Part shown: positions 8,630 through 17,980 of the stretch, piece after piece
How the letters are laid out: the number at the start of each line of letters is the position of its first letter
How positions within the stretch are numbered: position 1 is the stretch's first letter
Assembly (NCBI GenBank): GCA_900753315.1
Contig: CAADYP010000016.1
Location: forward strand, 10,734 to 74,733
From: Clostridia bacterium
GTDB lineage: Bacteria > Bacillota > Clostridia > Christensenellales > UBA1242
DNA length: 64,000 bases
Direction of reading: 5' to 3'
Program-made: the position numbers and the translations under genes
Notes under the pieces: model-generated
Seen by the model: the letters and a program-made list of their open reading frames with translations, nothing else
The model's database searches: none
Told to the model about the DNA's origin: nothing

Positions 8630-9334
8630 TTATACATTGCTTTGAGACACTTTAATCAGTTCGTTTATAACGAATGCCCCTAAAACACAACCACACATTG
8701 CTGGATAATATGAAATACTGCCAACAGAAAGATTTTCAGTGCGGTCAAACTTGATTGCTGGTGTGTCACAAGTCACTACATCAAGAGATTTAACTTCTCT
8801 TTCACGCAATTTTTTGCGAATAATTTTTGCCAGACCATCATTGCTTGTTTTGAAAATGTCAATCACTTTGAAATTAGGTATATTTGTGCGATTTCCAGCA
8901 CCCATGGCCGAAACAATATTGATTTCGTGCTGTTTGCAATAACAAATTAAATCCAATTTGTCTGTGACTTTGTCAATAGCATCAACAACATAATCAAATT
9001 GATTTTCAGTAAAAAATGTTTCGGCAAATTCACTACAAAAACGGTTTTGATATGTTTTTATAATACATTCTGGATTGATTTCCTTAATCATTTGCTTCAT
9101 AACATCAGTTTTTGCAAGTCCAACTGTCTTTGATGTCGCTACAACTTGCCTATTTATGTTTGTTTCGTCAACTTTATCAAAATCAACAAGCGTAATTTTT
9201 CCAACTCCAGCTCTTGCAAGCATCATGCAAACATATCCGCCAACTCCACCAATGCCAATAACTGCAACTGATGAATTTTTTAATTTGTTTAAACCATCTT
9301 GTCCCAAAAGAATCTTTGTTCTATCAGTCCACAT
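8630..9334 (-). CDS. tcdA: tRNA threonylcarbamoyladenosine dehydratase TcdA (ThiF/MoeB-like fold)
   Basis: TcdA uses ATP to cyclise t6A37 of tRNA to ct6A. The start is placed at 9334 (MWTDRTKILLG), where a GGAGAAAG site lies 6-12 bases upstream; a longer frame has none. Of the 234 residues, the Rossmann motif is GIGGVGGYV. The ATP-binding DFDKVDETNINRQ block and a VTCDTPA segment near the C-terminus also fit. MoeB/ThiF-type activators are related, but no ThiS- or MoaD-like partner is nearby. Confidence 0.87.
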   Translation of the reverse strand: MWTDRTKILLGQDGLNKLKNSSVAVIGIGGVGGYVCMMLARAGVGKITLVDFDKVDETNINRQVVATSKTVGLAKTDVMKQMIKEINPECIIKTYQNRFCSEFAETFFTENQFDYVVDAIDKVTDKLDLICYCKQHEINIVSAMGAGNRTNIPNFKVIDIFKTSNDGLAKIIRKKLREREVKSLDVVTCDTPAIKFDRTENLSVGSISYYPAMCGCVLGAFVINELIKVSQSNV

Positions 9335-9380
9335 AATTTCTCTTTCTCCGTATAACTTCAATACAAGATTACAAAATTTT

Positions 9381-9479
9381 TGCATAATATTGTTGTATTC
9401 TTGCTTTAATAATAACCACAATATATTGTTGTGTTATTTAATAATATTTTTGCATACTACACAATATAGGTGTATTATA
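9381..9479. repeat. AT-rich repeat cluster with GCATAATA and CACAATATA-GTATTAT units
   Basis: The hslU-tcdA gap holds TGCATAATATTGTTGTATT (9381-9399), CACAATATATTGTTGTG (9417-9433) and TACACAATATAGGTGTATTA (9458-9477). The last overlaps the hslU stop codon. These units match the dispersed family found at several other intergenic sites in the window. Confidence 0.5.
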
Positions 9480-10770
9480 AAACATATTTTTTCAAATCAT
9501 ATTTCTTTTGTCTATCTTTAAAGACATTGTTTACATAATTCTTATCAATGATTATATCAAGCATTGGATGCTCGCCAGTAGCATTGAATGAAACATCTTC
9601 AAGCAAAGCTTCCATCAAAGTATGAAGTCTTCTTGCTCCCAAATCTTCACTTGTTTCATTTTCTTGTTCTGCCATTTCTGCAATTTCGTCCAAAGCATCG
9701 TCTTTAAACACAAGATTTATGTTGTCCACTTTCAAAAGATTTGAATATTGAACAGTCACCGCATTTTTTGGTGTGCTCAAAATCTTTTTGAAGTCTGCTT
9801 TTGTCAAACTTTCAAGTTCAACTCTAATTGGGAATCTTCCTTGAAGTTCTGGAATCATATCTTCCATTTTCGCAACATGGAACGCCCCTGCTGCGATAAA
9901 CAAAATAAAGTCTGTCTTCACATTGCCGTATTTTGTTGGAACTGTGCTTCCTTCAACGATAGGCAAAATATCTCTTTGAACACCTTCTCTAGACACATCA
10001 GCACTGTTTGTTGCTTGGCTTTTTCCAATAATTTTGTCAATTTCATCAATGAAAATGATTCCTTGTTCTTCAGCCAAAGTGATTGCTTCTTCATTCACAT
10101 TGTCCATATCAATGATTTTGTCTGCTTCTTCTTGTAAAAGCACTTCACGAGCGTGTTTTACAGTCATTTTCTTTTTCTTATGTTTTGGTGGTGTAAGTCC
10201 ATCAAACATAGAACCAAGGTTTATTTCATTTCCGCCAATGGCCATCATAGGTTTTGGATTGTCAATAACAACAACTTCGACAATTTCGTCTTCACATTTG
10301 CCATTATGCAAATCTTCAAAGAGCAAATCTCTATTTACATCTACCATTGTAACACGTCTGTTTTGAAACAAAGCGTCAACCAATTTGTTTTCAACAATAG
10401 GCATAACCTTGTCTTCAACTTCTTTCTTCTTCTTGTCCTTAACCATTCTTACAGCAACTTCAACAAGGTCTCTCACCATGCTTTCAACATCTCTGCCGAC
10501 ATAACCAACTTCGGTATATTTTGTTGCTTCAACCTTTACGAATGGTGCACCAACAAGTTTTGCAAGTCTTCTTGCAATTTCTGTTTTACCAACACCAGTA
10601 GGCCCACTCATAACAATGTTTTTTGGTGTAATTTCGTCTCTTACATCAGCTGGTAACTGACTTCTTCTATAACGGTTTCTAAGTGCAACAGCAACCGCTT
10701 TTTTCGCTTTTGTTTGCCCTACGATATATTTGTCCAATTCGTTTACGATTTGTTTTGGTGTAAAATTCAT
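9475..10770 (-). CDS. hslU: HslU, ATPase subunit of the HslUV (ClpYQ) protease
   Basis: HslU is the AAA+ unfoldase that feeds proteins into HslV. The 431-residue protein shows Walker A GPTGVGKTE near residue 56, the pore-loop block TEVGYVGRDVE, an intermediate domain at about 110-240, Walker B FIDEIDKI and sensor block ELQGRFPIRVEL. It ends in KKYVL, corresponding to the C-terminal tail that docks into HslV. The GGAGG site lies in the 27-base gap after hslV. It is the last gene of the comM-dprA-topA-trmFO-hslV operon. Confidence 0.96.
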   Translation of the reverse strand: MNFTPKQIVNELDKYIVGQTKAKKAVAVALRNRYRRSQLPADVRDEITPKNIVMSGPTGVGKTEIARRLAKLVGAPFVKVEATKYTEVGYVGRDVESMVRDLVEVAVRMVKDKKKKEVEDKVMPIVENKLVDALFQNRRVTMVDVNRDLLFEDLHNGKCEDEIVEVVVIDNPKPMMAIGGNEINLGSMFDGLTPPKHKKKKMTVKHAREVLLQEEADKIIDMDNVNEEAITLAEEQGIIFIDEIDKIIGKSQATNSADVSREGVQRDILPIVEGSTVPTKYGNVKTDFILFIAAGAFHVAKMEDMIPELQGRFPIRVELESLTKADFKKILSTPKNAVTVQYSNLLKVDNINLVFKDDALDEIAEMAEQENETSEDLGARRLHTLMEALLEDVSFNATGEHPMLDIIIDKNYVNNVFKDRQKKYDLKKYVL

Positions 10771-10797
10771 CTTCTATTCCTCCATAAACCTGAAATA

Positions 10798-11337
10798 TTA
10801 TAATTCTTCAACAATGATGTTGTCGTTTGTAAATACGCAAATTTCGCTGGCAATTTTGAGTGCCTTATAAGCAATGTCTTTTGCAGACAAATCAGTGTTT
10901 TGAACCAAAGCCTTAGCTGCAGCAAGTGCATAATTTCCACCTGAACCGATTGCACAAACATCATCTTGAGGTTCGATAACATCACCTGTTCCGTCCAAAA
11001 TCAAAATTTGTTTTTTGTCTGCAACAATCATCATAGCTTCAAGTTGTCTTCCTGCTTTTCCTTCTCTCCAAGTTTGAGCGAGTTCGACAGCACTTCTCAT
11101 CAAATTCCCTGCAAATTTGTTGAGCATAGCTTCAAATTTTTCACTCAAAGAAAAAGCATCGGCAACAGTGCCTGCAAACCCAATTACAACATTGTTGTTG
11201 TAAATTCTTCTAACTTTTTTTGCATTGTTTTTGAAAATAATGCTGTTTTGCATTGTAACTTGTCCATCGCCTGCGACACAAATTTTCCCGTCTCTTTTAA
11301 CAGCGCAGATAGTTGTGCCTTTAAAAATATTTTCCAT
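10798..11337 (-). CDS. hslV: HslV, proteolytic subunit of HslUV (ClpQ)
   Basis: The start is set at 11337 (MENIFKGTTICAV) because AAGGAGAG precedes it. A short propeptide would be removed to expose Thr8 of the TT pair as N-terminal nucleophile, matching the longer N-terminus seen in Bacillota rather than the E. coli MTT form. GDGQVT, GFAGTVADAF, GSGGNYALAAA and the IVEEL end are all typical. 179 residues. It overlaps the end of trmFO by 17 bases, indicating coupled translation. Confidence 0.95.
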   Translation of the reverse strand: MENIFKGTTICAVKRDGKICVAGDGQVTMQNSIIFKNNAKKVRRIYNNNVVIGFAGTVADAFSLSEKFEAMLNKFAGNLMRSAVELAQTWREGKAGRQLEAMMIVADKKQILILDGTGDVIEPQDDVCAIGSGGNYALAAAKALVQNTDLSAKDIAYKALKIASEICVFTNDNIIVEEL

Positions 11338-12613
11338 AAAATCTCTCCTTAAATTTTTCAACTTGTGATTTTGTCAAAATTTTTTGAACCTCAACTTGTT
11401 TCCTAAAATTTTGCAAATCAATATCTACATTATTGATTATATCATATTTTAAATTGAATAACCTAAAATTTACAACACTTTTTTTTAGTAAGTTGTTTAA
11501 TATTTGTTCGATACAAGTGTTTTTCTGTAAAAGTTCAGAGCCTCGCACCCCTTTCAACTCACAAATAACGCTGTAAGCACAATAATTTGCCATCAACAAA
11601 CTTTCAAAACTTCCGCCAGTGCCAAGCAACCCACCACAAATATAAATATTTTCGTGACCATCAATTTGCAAACTTTCATTCAAGCATGCTGGTGCAAGCA
11701 AATATGTGTTTCTTTTAACTCGACTAAACCTAACAACTTTGGCATTTTTCAAGACATCAATTTGACTTATGACTTTCTCTTGGTCATCATTGTCAAAAGC
11801 AGAGAAAAAGTCATCTATAAGAAAAACATTCTCACTTTCATTGTAAGTCATTTTTAAACTTGCATAAGGTCTCAAATTTCTCTCAATATCAATTTTTTCG
11901 TCAAAATAAGGTCTTAAAATACTGTTTCTAAGCCCACTTTGACCACGCCCTGACAAACTCTCGATTGTGATTTGTTTCTCCTGTTCAAGCGCTTGTAGTT
12001 TGTTATAGTTTTTGTCCAGATCAACTATTGTTTGATATAAATTGTCATATTCTTGTTTTGACAAATTTGCATAACATAAACTTTTGGTTACAAAATTCAA
12101 TTTCTCTCTATCAATTCCATTCGCATCAATCACCATTTTTACAGGCTGAAAATAACACAGTCGCATCTTGCCAATATATTTTTCAAGTTCGTTCAAAAGT
12201 GGTTTTGTTGTGTTATGGCCTGTCGCAATTATTGTCGTTTCGTTTTCTGTCAAAGTGTCAATTGATGCATCAAACAAACTGATATGGATATGCTCTTTGA
12301 GCAATTGTCGAACTTTATGCATAAATGTCTCGTCATATTCAAATCCAAAATTTTTAAAATCATATCTTTTGGCAATAGAAAAAAGTGGACTGTGCAAACA
12401 ATCCAACTCAAAAAGCATATTCTCCGTTAGATAAGTTTCATATTTGTCATAATAATCAAACTTATCTTTCGGCACATATAGTTCGTTATCAAAAATATGA
12501 ACATCAAAACCATTGTTGGCAAGAATAAACGCAATTTCTGCTCCTGCCAACCCACACCCAACAATTTTAATTGGTTTTTTGGAGAATTTTGGTGTTACAT
12601 TTTCAATACTCAA
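11321..12613 (-). CDS. Divergent TrmFO-like FAD protein
   Basis: Its place between topA and hslV is that of trmFO, the folate-dependent tRNA U54 methyltransferase. The 430 residues fit the family length and begin with a dinucleotide-binding motif (VGCGLAGAEIAF). The RNTYLLAP block and a C-terminal GLLGTGGSFES block align with the RNTFINSP and GQMTGVEGYVES blocks of Bacillus TrmFO. The LVCSNSLRS block and the catalytic-cysteine EGCMPIE block are not recognisable, and GQ is replaced. Methyltransferase activity is therefore doubtful. The TTG start overlaps the topA stop by 4 bases. Confidence 0.7.
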   Translation of the reverse strand: MSIENVTPKFSKKPIKIVGCGLAGAEIAFILANNGFDVHIFDNELYVPKDKFDYYDKYETYLTENMLFELDCLHSPLFSIAKRYDFKNFGFEYDETFMHKVRQLLKEHIHISLFDASIDTLTENETTIIATGHNTTKPLLNELEKYIGKMRLCYFQPVKMVIDANGIDREKLNFVTKSLCYANLSKQEYDNLYQTIVDLDKNYNKLQALEQEKQITIESLSGRGQSGLRNSILRPYFDEKIDIERNLRPYASLKMTYNESENVFLIDDFFSAFDNDDQEKVISQIDVLKNAKVVRFSRVKRNTYLLAPACLNESLQIDGHENIYICGGLLGTGGSFESLLMANYCAYSVICELKGVRGSELLQKNTCIEQILNNLLKKSVVNFRLFNLKYDIINNVDIDLQNFRKQVEVQKILTKSQVEKFKERFYGKYF

Positions 12614-14676
12614 TTTTCTGACATCACCTCAAAATCGCAAGAAGAACATTTTATCTTCTTCCCACGCTTTATAAGATATTTTCCACAATTTGGACACTTC
12701 TCACCAGTAGGAATGTCCCAACTCATAAAATGACAGCCATCTTTGTCTTCGCAAGCATAGAAGTTTTTGCCATGTTTTGTCTTGAAAGCAAAAACATTTT
12801 TGCCACATTGTGGGCAAATTCCAACAGGCTTTTTCTCTTCCGTTTCGTAAGGCTTGATATTTCTGCATTTTGGGAAGTTTGAACACCCCAAAAACTTTCC
12901 ATATCTTCCTTCTCTGATAAGCATTTTATGACCGCACTTTTCACAAACAATATCAGTTTCAATTGGTTGTGATTTCATTGTCAAATTGCTTGCACCTGCC
13001 TTTTCGAGCAAGTCCTTAAAGCCATTCCAAAAACTTTCAACAACATCATGCCAATCGTCTTTGTGTTCGGCAATTTCGTCAAGACGGTTTTCCATGTAAG
13101 CAGTAAATTTTACATTTATGACACCATGGAAAAATTGGTCAAGATATTCAGTGATTTTTCTGCCAAGTTCGGTAGGAACAAGATATTTTCCGTCCTTTGA
13201 ACAATAACTTCTAGCAGTCAAAATTGTGATTGTTGCGGCATATGTGGCAGGCCTTCCAATTCCTTTTTCTTCCATAGCCTTAACCAAACTTGCTTCAGTA
13301 TAACGTGCTGGTGGCTTTGTGAATTTTTGTTCTTCCTTAATACCCAAAACTTTGACAATTTCGCCTTCAGTAAGTTGTGGCAATTTGCTTGTATCTTTGT
13401 CTTGTTTGTCATCTTCGACATATTCTTTGTAAACAGCAGTAAATCCTGCAAATTCCAAAGTTTTGCCTGATGCTTTGAATGTATAATCGCCCGCATTGAT
13501 TGAAACATTTACATTTGAATATTCTGCTTCACTCATTTGGCTGGCAATAAATCTTTCATAAATTAGCTTATAAAGTCTATAGTTGTCCTTTGTCAACGAG
13601 TCTTTTACCATTTCTGGCGTAACTTGCATTGAAATAGGTCTAATGGCTTCATGCGCATCTTGTGCATTCTTCTTTGTTGCATAAATGTTTGGTTTTTCAG
13701 GAATGAAATCTTTTCCATATTTTTCAACAACAAAATCACGGCACGCCTTTTGTGCTTCAACAGACACTCTTGTAGAGTCCGTTCTGATATAAGTAATCAA
13801 AGCGATTTTGCCTTCGCCCTTAACTTCGACACCTTCATACAACTCTTGTGCAGAAGATGTTGTTCTTTTCAAACTCATGCCAAGTTTGTTTAAAGCGTCT
13901 TGTTGCATTGTGCTTGTTGTAAATGGTGCTGGTGCATGAGACTTTGTCTTTGTCTTTTTGATTGTATCAACAACAAAATCTTTCCCATTTATTTCGCCCA
14001 AAACTTTATCAACTTGCTCTTTGTTTGAAATTTTGATTTTTTTGTTTTTATAAGATGTCAAATTTGACTTAAATTTGATACTACCTTTTTCATGTTCAGC
14101 AGAAACATTCCAATATTCTTCTGGTTTGAAGTTTTCAATCTCTTTCTCTCTGTCAACAACAAGTTTCAAAGCGACAGATTGAACTCTTCCTGCAGACAAT
14201 TTTGGTGCTATTTTCTTTGACAAAATTGGTGAAAGTTTATATCCCACAATTCTGTCCATAACTCTTCTTGCTTGTTGAGCATTTACCAAGTTAAGGTCAA
14301 TCGCTCTTGGTTGAGTCAATGCTTTTAAAACTGCATTTTTTGAAATTTCATTAAACTGAATACGGCATTTTGTGTGTGGGTCAAGCCCCAAAACATGAGC
14401 AACATGCCATGAAATCGCTTCTCCTTCTCTATCCGGGTCGGTTGCAATCAAGACTTCATCTGCACTCTCTGCTTTCTTTTTAAGGTCAGCAATGAGTTGT
14501 TTCTTGTCTGGATTGTTTTCATAGTGTGGCTCAAAATTGTTGTTAATGTCAATAGCAAATGATTTTGCAGGCAAGTCTCTTATGTGTCCCTTTGTGGCAA
14601 ACACTTCATATCCATTGCCCAAATATTTTTTTAATGTGTCCCTTTTTGCTGGGGCTTCTATAACGACAAGTTTCAA
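12610..14676 (-). CDS. topA: DNA topoisomerase I (type IA)
   Basis: TopA relaxes negative supercoils. The 688-residue protein starts with the Toprim domain (VVIEAPAKRDTLKKYLG, then DPDREGEAI). The active-site tyrosine lies in ITYIRTDSTRVS. Three zinc-ribbon repeats at the C-terminus begin CEKCGHKML, CPQCGKNVF and CPNCGKYL. Translation starts at TTG with AAAGGAG six bases upstream. dprA is upstream and trmFO downstream, as in the Bacillus cod region. Confidence 0.97.
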   Translation of the reverse strand: MKLVVIEAPAKRDTLKKYLGNGYEVFATKGHIRDLPAKSFAIDINNNFEPHYENNPDKKQLIADLKKKAESADEVLIATDPDREGEAISWHVAHVLGLDPHTKCRIQFNEISKNAVLKALTQPRAIDLNLVNAQQARRVMDRIVGYKLSPILSKKIAPKLSAGRVQSVALKLVVDREKEIENFKPEEYWNVSAEHEKGSIKFKSNLTSYKNKKIKISNKEQVDKVLGEINGKDFVVDTIKKTKTKSHAPAPFTTSTMQQDALNKLGMSLKRTTSSAQELYEGVEVKGEGKIALITYIRTDSTRVSVEAQKACRDFVVEKYGKDFIPEKPNIYATKKNAQDAHEAIRPISMQVTPEMVKDSLTKDNYRLYKLIYERFIASQMSEAEYSNVNVSINAGDYTFKASGKTLEFAGFTAVYKEYVEDDKQDKDTSKLPQLTEGEIVKVLGIKEEQKFTKPPARYTEASLVKAMEEKGIGRPATYAATITILTARSYCSKDGKYLVPTELGRKITEYLDQFFHGVINVKFTAYMENRLDEIAEHKDDWHDVVESFWNGFKDLLEKAGASNLTMKSQPIETDIVCEKCGHKMLIREGRYGKFLGCSNFPKCRNIKPYETEEKKPVGICPQCGKNVFAFKTKHGKNFYACEDKDGCHFMSWDIPTGEKCPNCGKYLIKRGKKIKCSSCDFEVMSEN

Positions 14677-14741
14677 ATCAAACTCCTTTCTTCGTTTTAG
14701 TCGTTGCTTTAAAAATCAAGCACAAAAGTTTTCAACATCCT

Positions 14742-15824
14742 TTATTTGCCAATCAAGGAATAACAATGTGCTGGCAACCTTCTTATTAAACCACGAATTT
14801 CCAAAGTTGTCAAACAACTATTCAAAATATTAACAGAAATTTTTGATTTCTCTGCCAAATAATCAAAATCTTTTTCTCCATCAGCAAGTAAATCAACGAT
14901 TTTCTTTTCGTCAAAATTTAGAGAAACAAAGGCATTTACTTTCGCCTGTTTCTGCAAACCATAGTATTCAATGATGTCATCAGCAGACAAAACGCATTCC
15001 GCTTGACCTGCTTTGATTATGGTGTTTGTAAGTTCACTCTTTGGATTTGTGACATTGCCAGGAACAGCAAAAATATCTTTACCATATTCCATGGCATATT
15101 CTTTTGTGTGAATTGTTCCACTTTTCAGTCCTGCTTCAACAATCAACACACCATCAGAAAGTCCTGCAATAATTCTGTTTCTCAAAGGAAAGGTGTATCT
15201 CTTTGGTCTGAAAGATGGTGGGTATTCCGAAAGCAAAAGACCATCTCTTGCGATTTCTTTTGAAAGTTCGGTATTTGTTGACGGATAAATGTTATTAAAA
15301 CCACTTCCAACAACAGCAATAGTCTTTCCGCCGACTTGCAATGTCTTTTTGTGTGCAATTTCATCAACTCCATAACAAAGCCCGCTGACAATCACAAGTC
15401 CGCTTCTTGCCAATTTCTCAACAAAATTTTCTGTAACAATTTTTCCATAGTTTGTTGGCATTCTAGTTCCGACAACACCAAGTCCCTTCTTTTTCAAAAG
15501 CCCAAGGTCACCTTTTGCATACAAAATAAGCGGTCTATCTTCCAAATCTATCAATTTTTCTGGATAATCTTTAGAGAAAATAGTCAAAATTTTTATTTCT
15601 GACTTTTCCATATTTTCTATTGCACTGTCAAGCGCTCTTTCATCAAAATTTTCTACCAATTTGTGATATTCTTCTTGTGAAAGCAAATTTGTCGCCTTTG
15701 GATTTTTCAAAAAGTTGCTTATTGAAAAATCTTCAATCACATTTAAAACTGCTTCTTGCTTTTTGTTTGGTATTTCATTAAATGAGAAGAACACCAAAAG
15801 TTTTTCTTTGTTTTCCAAATTCAA
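14742..15824 (-). CDS. dprA: DNA processing protein DprA
   Basis: DprA loads RecA on incoming single-stranded DNA during transformation; it is also kept in lineages not known to be competent. The 360 residues comprise an N-terminal helical region and a Rossmann-like core with VVGTRMPTNYG, VSGLCYGVDEIAHK, LLSEYPP and FPLRNRIIAGLS. A C-terminal winged helix follows at about 300-360. The start is TTG with AGGAG upstream. It lies between comM and topA. Confidence 0.95.
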   Translation of the reverse strand: MNLENKEKLLVFFSFNEIPNKKQEAVLNVIEDFSISNFLKNPKATNLLSQEEYHKLVENFDERALDSAIENMEKSEIKILTIFSKDYPEKLIDLEDRPLILYAKGDLGLLKKKGLGVVGTRMPTNYGKIVTENFVEKLARSGLVIVSGLCYGVDEIAHKKTLQVGGKTIAVVGSGFNNIYPSTNTELSKEIARDGLLLSEYPPSFRPKRYTFPLRNRIIAGLSDGVLIVEAGLKSGTIHTKEYAMEYGKDIFAVPGNVTNPKSELTNTIIKAGQAECVLSADDIIEYYGLQKQAKVNAFVSLNFDEKKIVDLLADGEKDFDYLAEKSKISVNILNSCLTTLEIRGLIRRLPAHCYSLIGK

Positions 15825-15840
15825 ATCATTCTCCTAAAAA

Positions 15841-17382
15841 CTAAATTGACCAATATTTTCTATCAAGCCCACGATATGAAATTGCTTCTGCTATATGTTG
15901 TGGTTTTATTTCTTTTTCTCCGTCCAAATCAGCAATAGTTCTTGCCACTTTAAGGATTCTGTCATGTGCTCTTGCGCTCAATTTCAAGGTGTTAAATGCA
16001 CTTTCCATAAGGTCTTGGCACTCTTGTGAAAGGTGACAAAATTTCTTTGTTTGTGGCACAGTCATTTTTGCATTAGAAAAATTTTTTGCACCTTTAAATC
16101 TTTCAAGTTGAATTTCTCTTGCTTTATCAACCCTTTGTTTTATGCTTGCTGAACACTCTTCTTTGTGAGCATCATTGAGTTCGCTGTATGTAATACTGTC
16201 AACTTCAACTTGAATGTCAATTCTGTCCATAATCGGCCCAGAAATTTTTGATAAATATTTGTGAATCTGTGCAGGTGAGCATTTACATTCTTTGTCTTTT
16301 GAACCATAGTTTCCGCAAGGACATGGATTCATGCTTGCAATAAGCATAAAATTTGATGGATATGTTATTGTTTGATTTGCCCTTGCAATTGTGATTGTCC
16401 CATCTTCCAATGGTTGTCGCAATGTTTCAATCAAATGACGAGAATACTCTGGAAATTCGTCCAAATAAAGCACTCCATTGTGTGCCAAACTTATTTCACC
16501 AGGTTTGCTGTGATTTCCGCCACCTGTCAAACTCACTGTTGACGCTGTATGATGTGGAGTTCTAAATGGTCGTTCTGTGATAATACCCTTTTTCAAATCG
16601 AGTTCGCCTGCAATAGAGTGAATTTTTGTAACTTCCAAAGCCTCTTCAAATGTCAAATCTGGCAAAATTCCAGAAAAACATTTTGCAAGCATACTTTTTC
16701 CACTTCCTGGTGGTCCTATCATCAAAACGTTATGACCGCCGGCAGCAGCAATTTCCAATGCTCTTTTTGCTACAGCCTGCCCCTTAACATTTTCAAAATC
16801 AAGTTTATTTATGTTTTGTCTTGCCACTTCTTCAAAAGTTTTTGTTTTAACCTTTTCAACAGGAGTTTGGTTCTCTCCATTCAAAAATTCTACAACCTCT
16901 CTCAAATTTGAAAAAGTGTAAATCTCCATTTCGTCAATAAATTTTGCTTCTTCTTCGTTTTCTTTTGGAATAATAAATTTTTTATATCCCAAAGTTCTGG
17001 CACTTATTAAAATAGGTAAAACTCCCCGTACTTTTTTGATAGAACCATCAAGTGAAAGTTCTCCAACGAAAACAAAATCCTTATAAGTTTTTAGTCTAAT
17101 TTGTTCTGATGCTGCCAAAATGCCAACAGCAATGCCTAAATCATAAATTGGACCTTCTTTTTTGATGTCTGCTGGTGCAAGATTGATTGTATAATGTTTG
17201 ATTGGATATTCAAACCCAGAATTTCTTATTGCAGATTTAACTCTCTCTTTTGCTTCCTTTACTGCTGTATCACCCAGCCCAACAATTTCAAAGTGCGGAA
17301 CACCGCCCACAATATCTGTTTCAATTTGCGTTAAAAACCCATCAATTCCATTAAGTCCAAAACTGTAAACTTTCGACAACAT
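15841..17382 (-). CDS. comM: ComM/YifB-type Mg-chelatase-like AAA+ ATPase
   Basis: ComM-type helicases help integrate transforming DNA by branch migration. The 513-residue protein has the N-terminal ChlI-like fold (VEIVGLGDTAVKEAKERV region), Walker A GPPGSGKSM near residue 217 and Walker B as LYLDEFPE. The MNPCPCGN block carries cysteines typical of YifB, and a C-terminal Mg-chelatase domain ends SYRGLDRKYW. AGAGGTGA ribosome site. It is first in the operon with dprA, which supports a DNA-uptake or recombination role. Confidence 0.93.
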   Translation of the reverse strand: MLSKVYSFGLNGIDGFLTQIETDIVGGVPHFEIVGLGDTAVKEAKERVKSAIRNSGFEYPIKHYTINLAPADIKKEGPIYDLGIAVGILAASEQIRLKTYKDFVFVGELSLDGSIKKVRGVLPILISARTLGYKKFIIPKENEEEAKFIDEMEIYTFSNLREVVEFLNGENQTPVEKVKTKTFEEVARQNINKLDFENVKGQAVAKRALEIAAAGGHNVLMIGPPGSGKSMLAKCFSGILPDLTFEEALEVTKIHSIAGELDLKKGIITERPFRTPHHTASTVSLTGGGNHSKPGEISLAHNGVLYLDEFPEYSRHLIETLRQPLEDGTITIARANQTITYPSNFMLIASMNPCPCGNYGSKDKECKCSPAQIHKYLSKISGPIMDRIDIQVEVDSITYSELNDAHKEECSASIKQRVDKAREIQLERFKGAKNFSNAKMTVPQTKKFCHLSQECQDLMESAFNTLKLSARAHDRILKVARTIADLDGEKEIKPQHIAEAISYRGLDRKYWSI

Positions 17383-17408
17383 AAATCACCTCTGCCAACT
17401 TTGATTTT

Positions 17409-17436
17409 AGTATAACAAATCTTTGCAAACAATCAA
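17409..17436 (-). promoter_or_regulatory. Promoter of the comM-dprA-topA-trmFO-hslV-hslU operon
   Basis: On the - strand TTGATT (17431-17436) and TATACT (17409-17414) are 16 bases apart, directly upstream of the comM ribosome site. Confidence 0.5.
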
Positions 17437-17513
17437 AACGATTTTGATTGACAAATAAAATTCGACAAAAAATATCACACATCAGCACATTATTTTTCAC
17501 TTTTCAAACATAA

Positions 17514-17540
17514 GAAAAAACACGGAAAATTGTCCGTGTC
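17514..17540 (-). terminator. Terminator of the small membrane-protein pair
   Basis: ACACGGA (17520-17526) pairs with TCCGTGT (17533-17539). On the - strand the stem is followed by TTTTTTC. Confidence 0.7.
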
Positions 17541-17595
17541 TTTATCAATTGTTATGAGATATTTTGGTTTGTCAAAAACCTTTTATTTGATTTTG

Positions 17596-17967
17596 TTATT
17601 TATAAAAAATCATTCCAAGCAAGAAAGCAACTGCACATGCCAAACAAAAAGCGATCATGCACCATTTTGTTGTTTTGTCTTTCAAAACTTTTTTAGAAAA
17701 CTCTTTTTTGTATTCTGGTAAGTGTTCATCAAAATATTGTGTCGTGATTTGATATTTATTTATCGTTTCAACCCTGAAAATCTCAAAACGCTCTTCAAGT
17801 TCTTTCTTAAAGTCTGTGAAATACTTATAAATAAGCCACACAAACCAAAACAAAGACAGCAACAACATGGTTGCAAGCACGAAATATGCAAAGCCTGCCC
17901 ATGCTTTTACCAAAAGTGCAAACACCCCTGCCAAAACGATAGAAACAATAGAAATAATATAAGCCAT
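17596..17967 (-). CDS. Small membrane protein of unknown function
   Basis: The 123-residue protein has two hydrophobic N-terminal segments (about 2-20 and 26-46), a charged cytoplasm-like middle (YKYFTDFKKELEERFE and following) and a third membrane segment near 100-121. A GAGGAAAAA site precedes the ATG. It follows another small membrane gene by 13 bases and is closed by a terminator, so the two form a unit downstream of rny. I recognise no family. Confidence 0.75.
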   Translation of the reverse strand: MAYIISIVSIVLAGVFALLVKAWAGFAYFVLATMLLLSLFWFVWLIYKYFTDFKKELEERFEIFRVETINKYQITTQYFDEHLPEYKKEFSKKVLKDKTTKWCMIAFCLACAVAFLLGMIFYK

Positions 17968-17980
17968 TTTTTCCTCTGTT

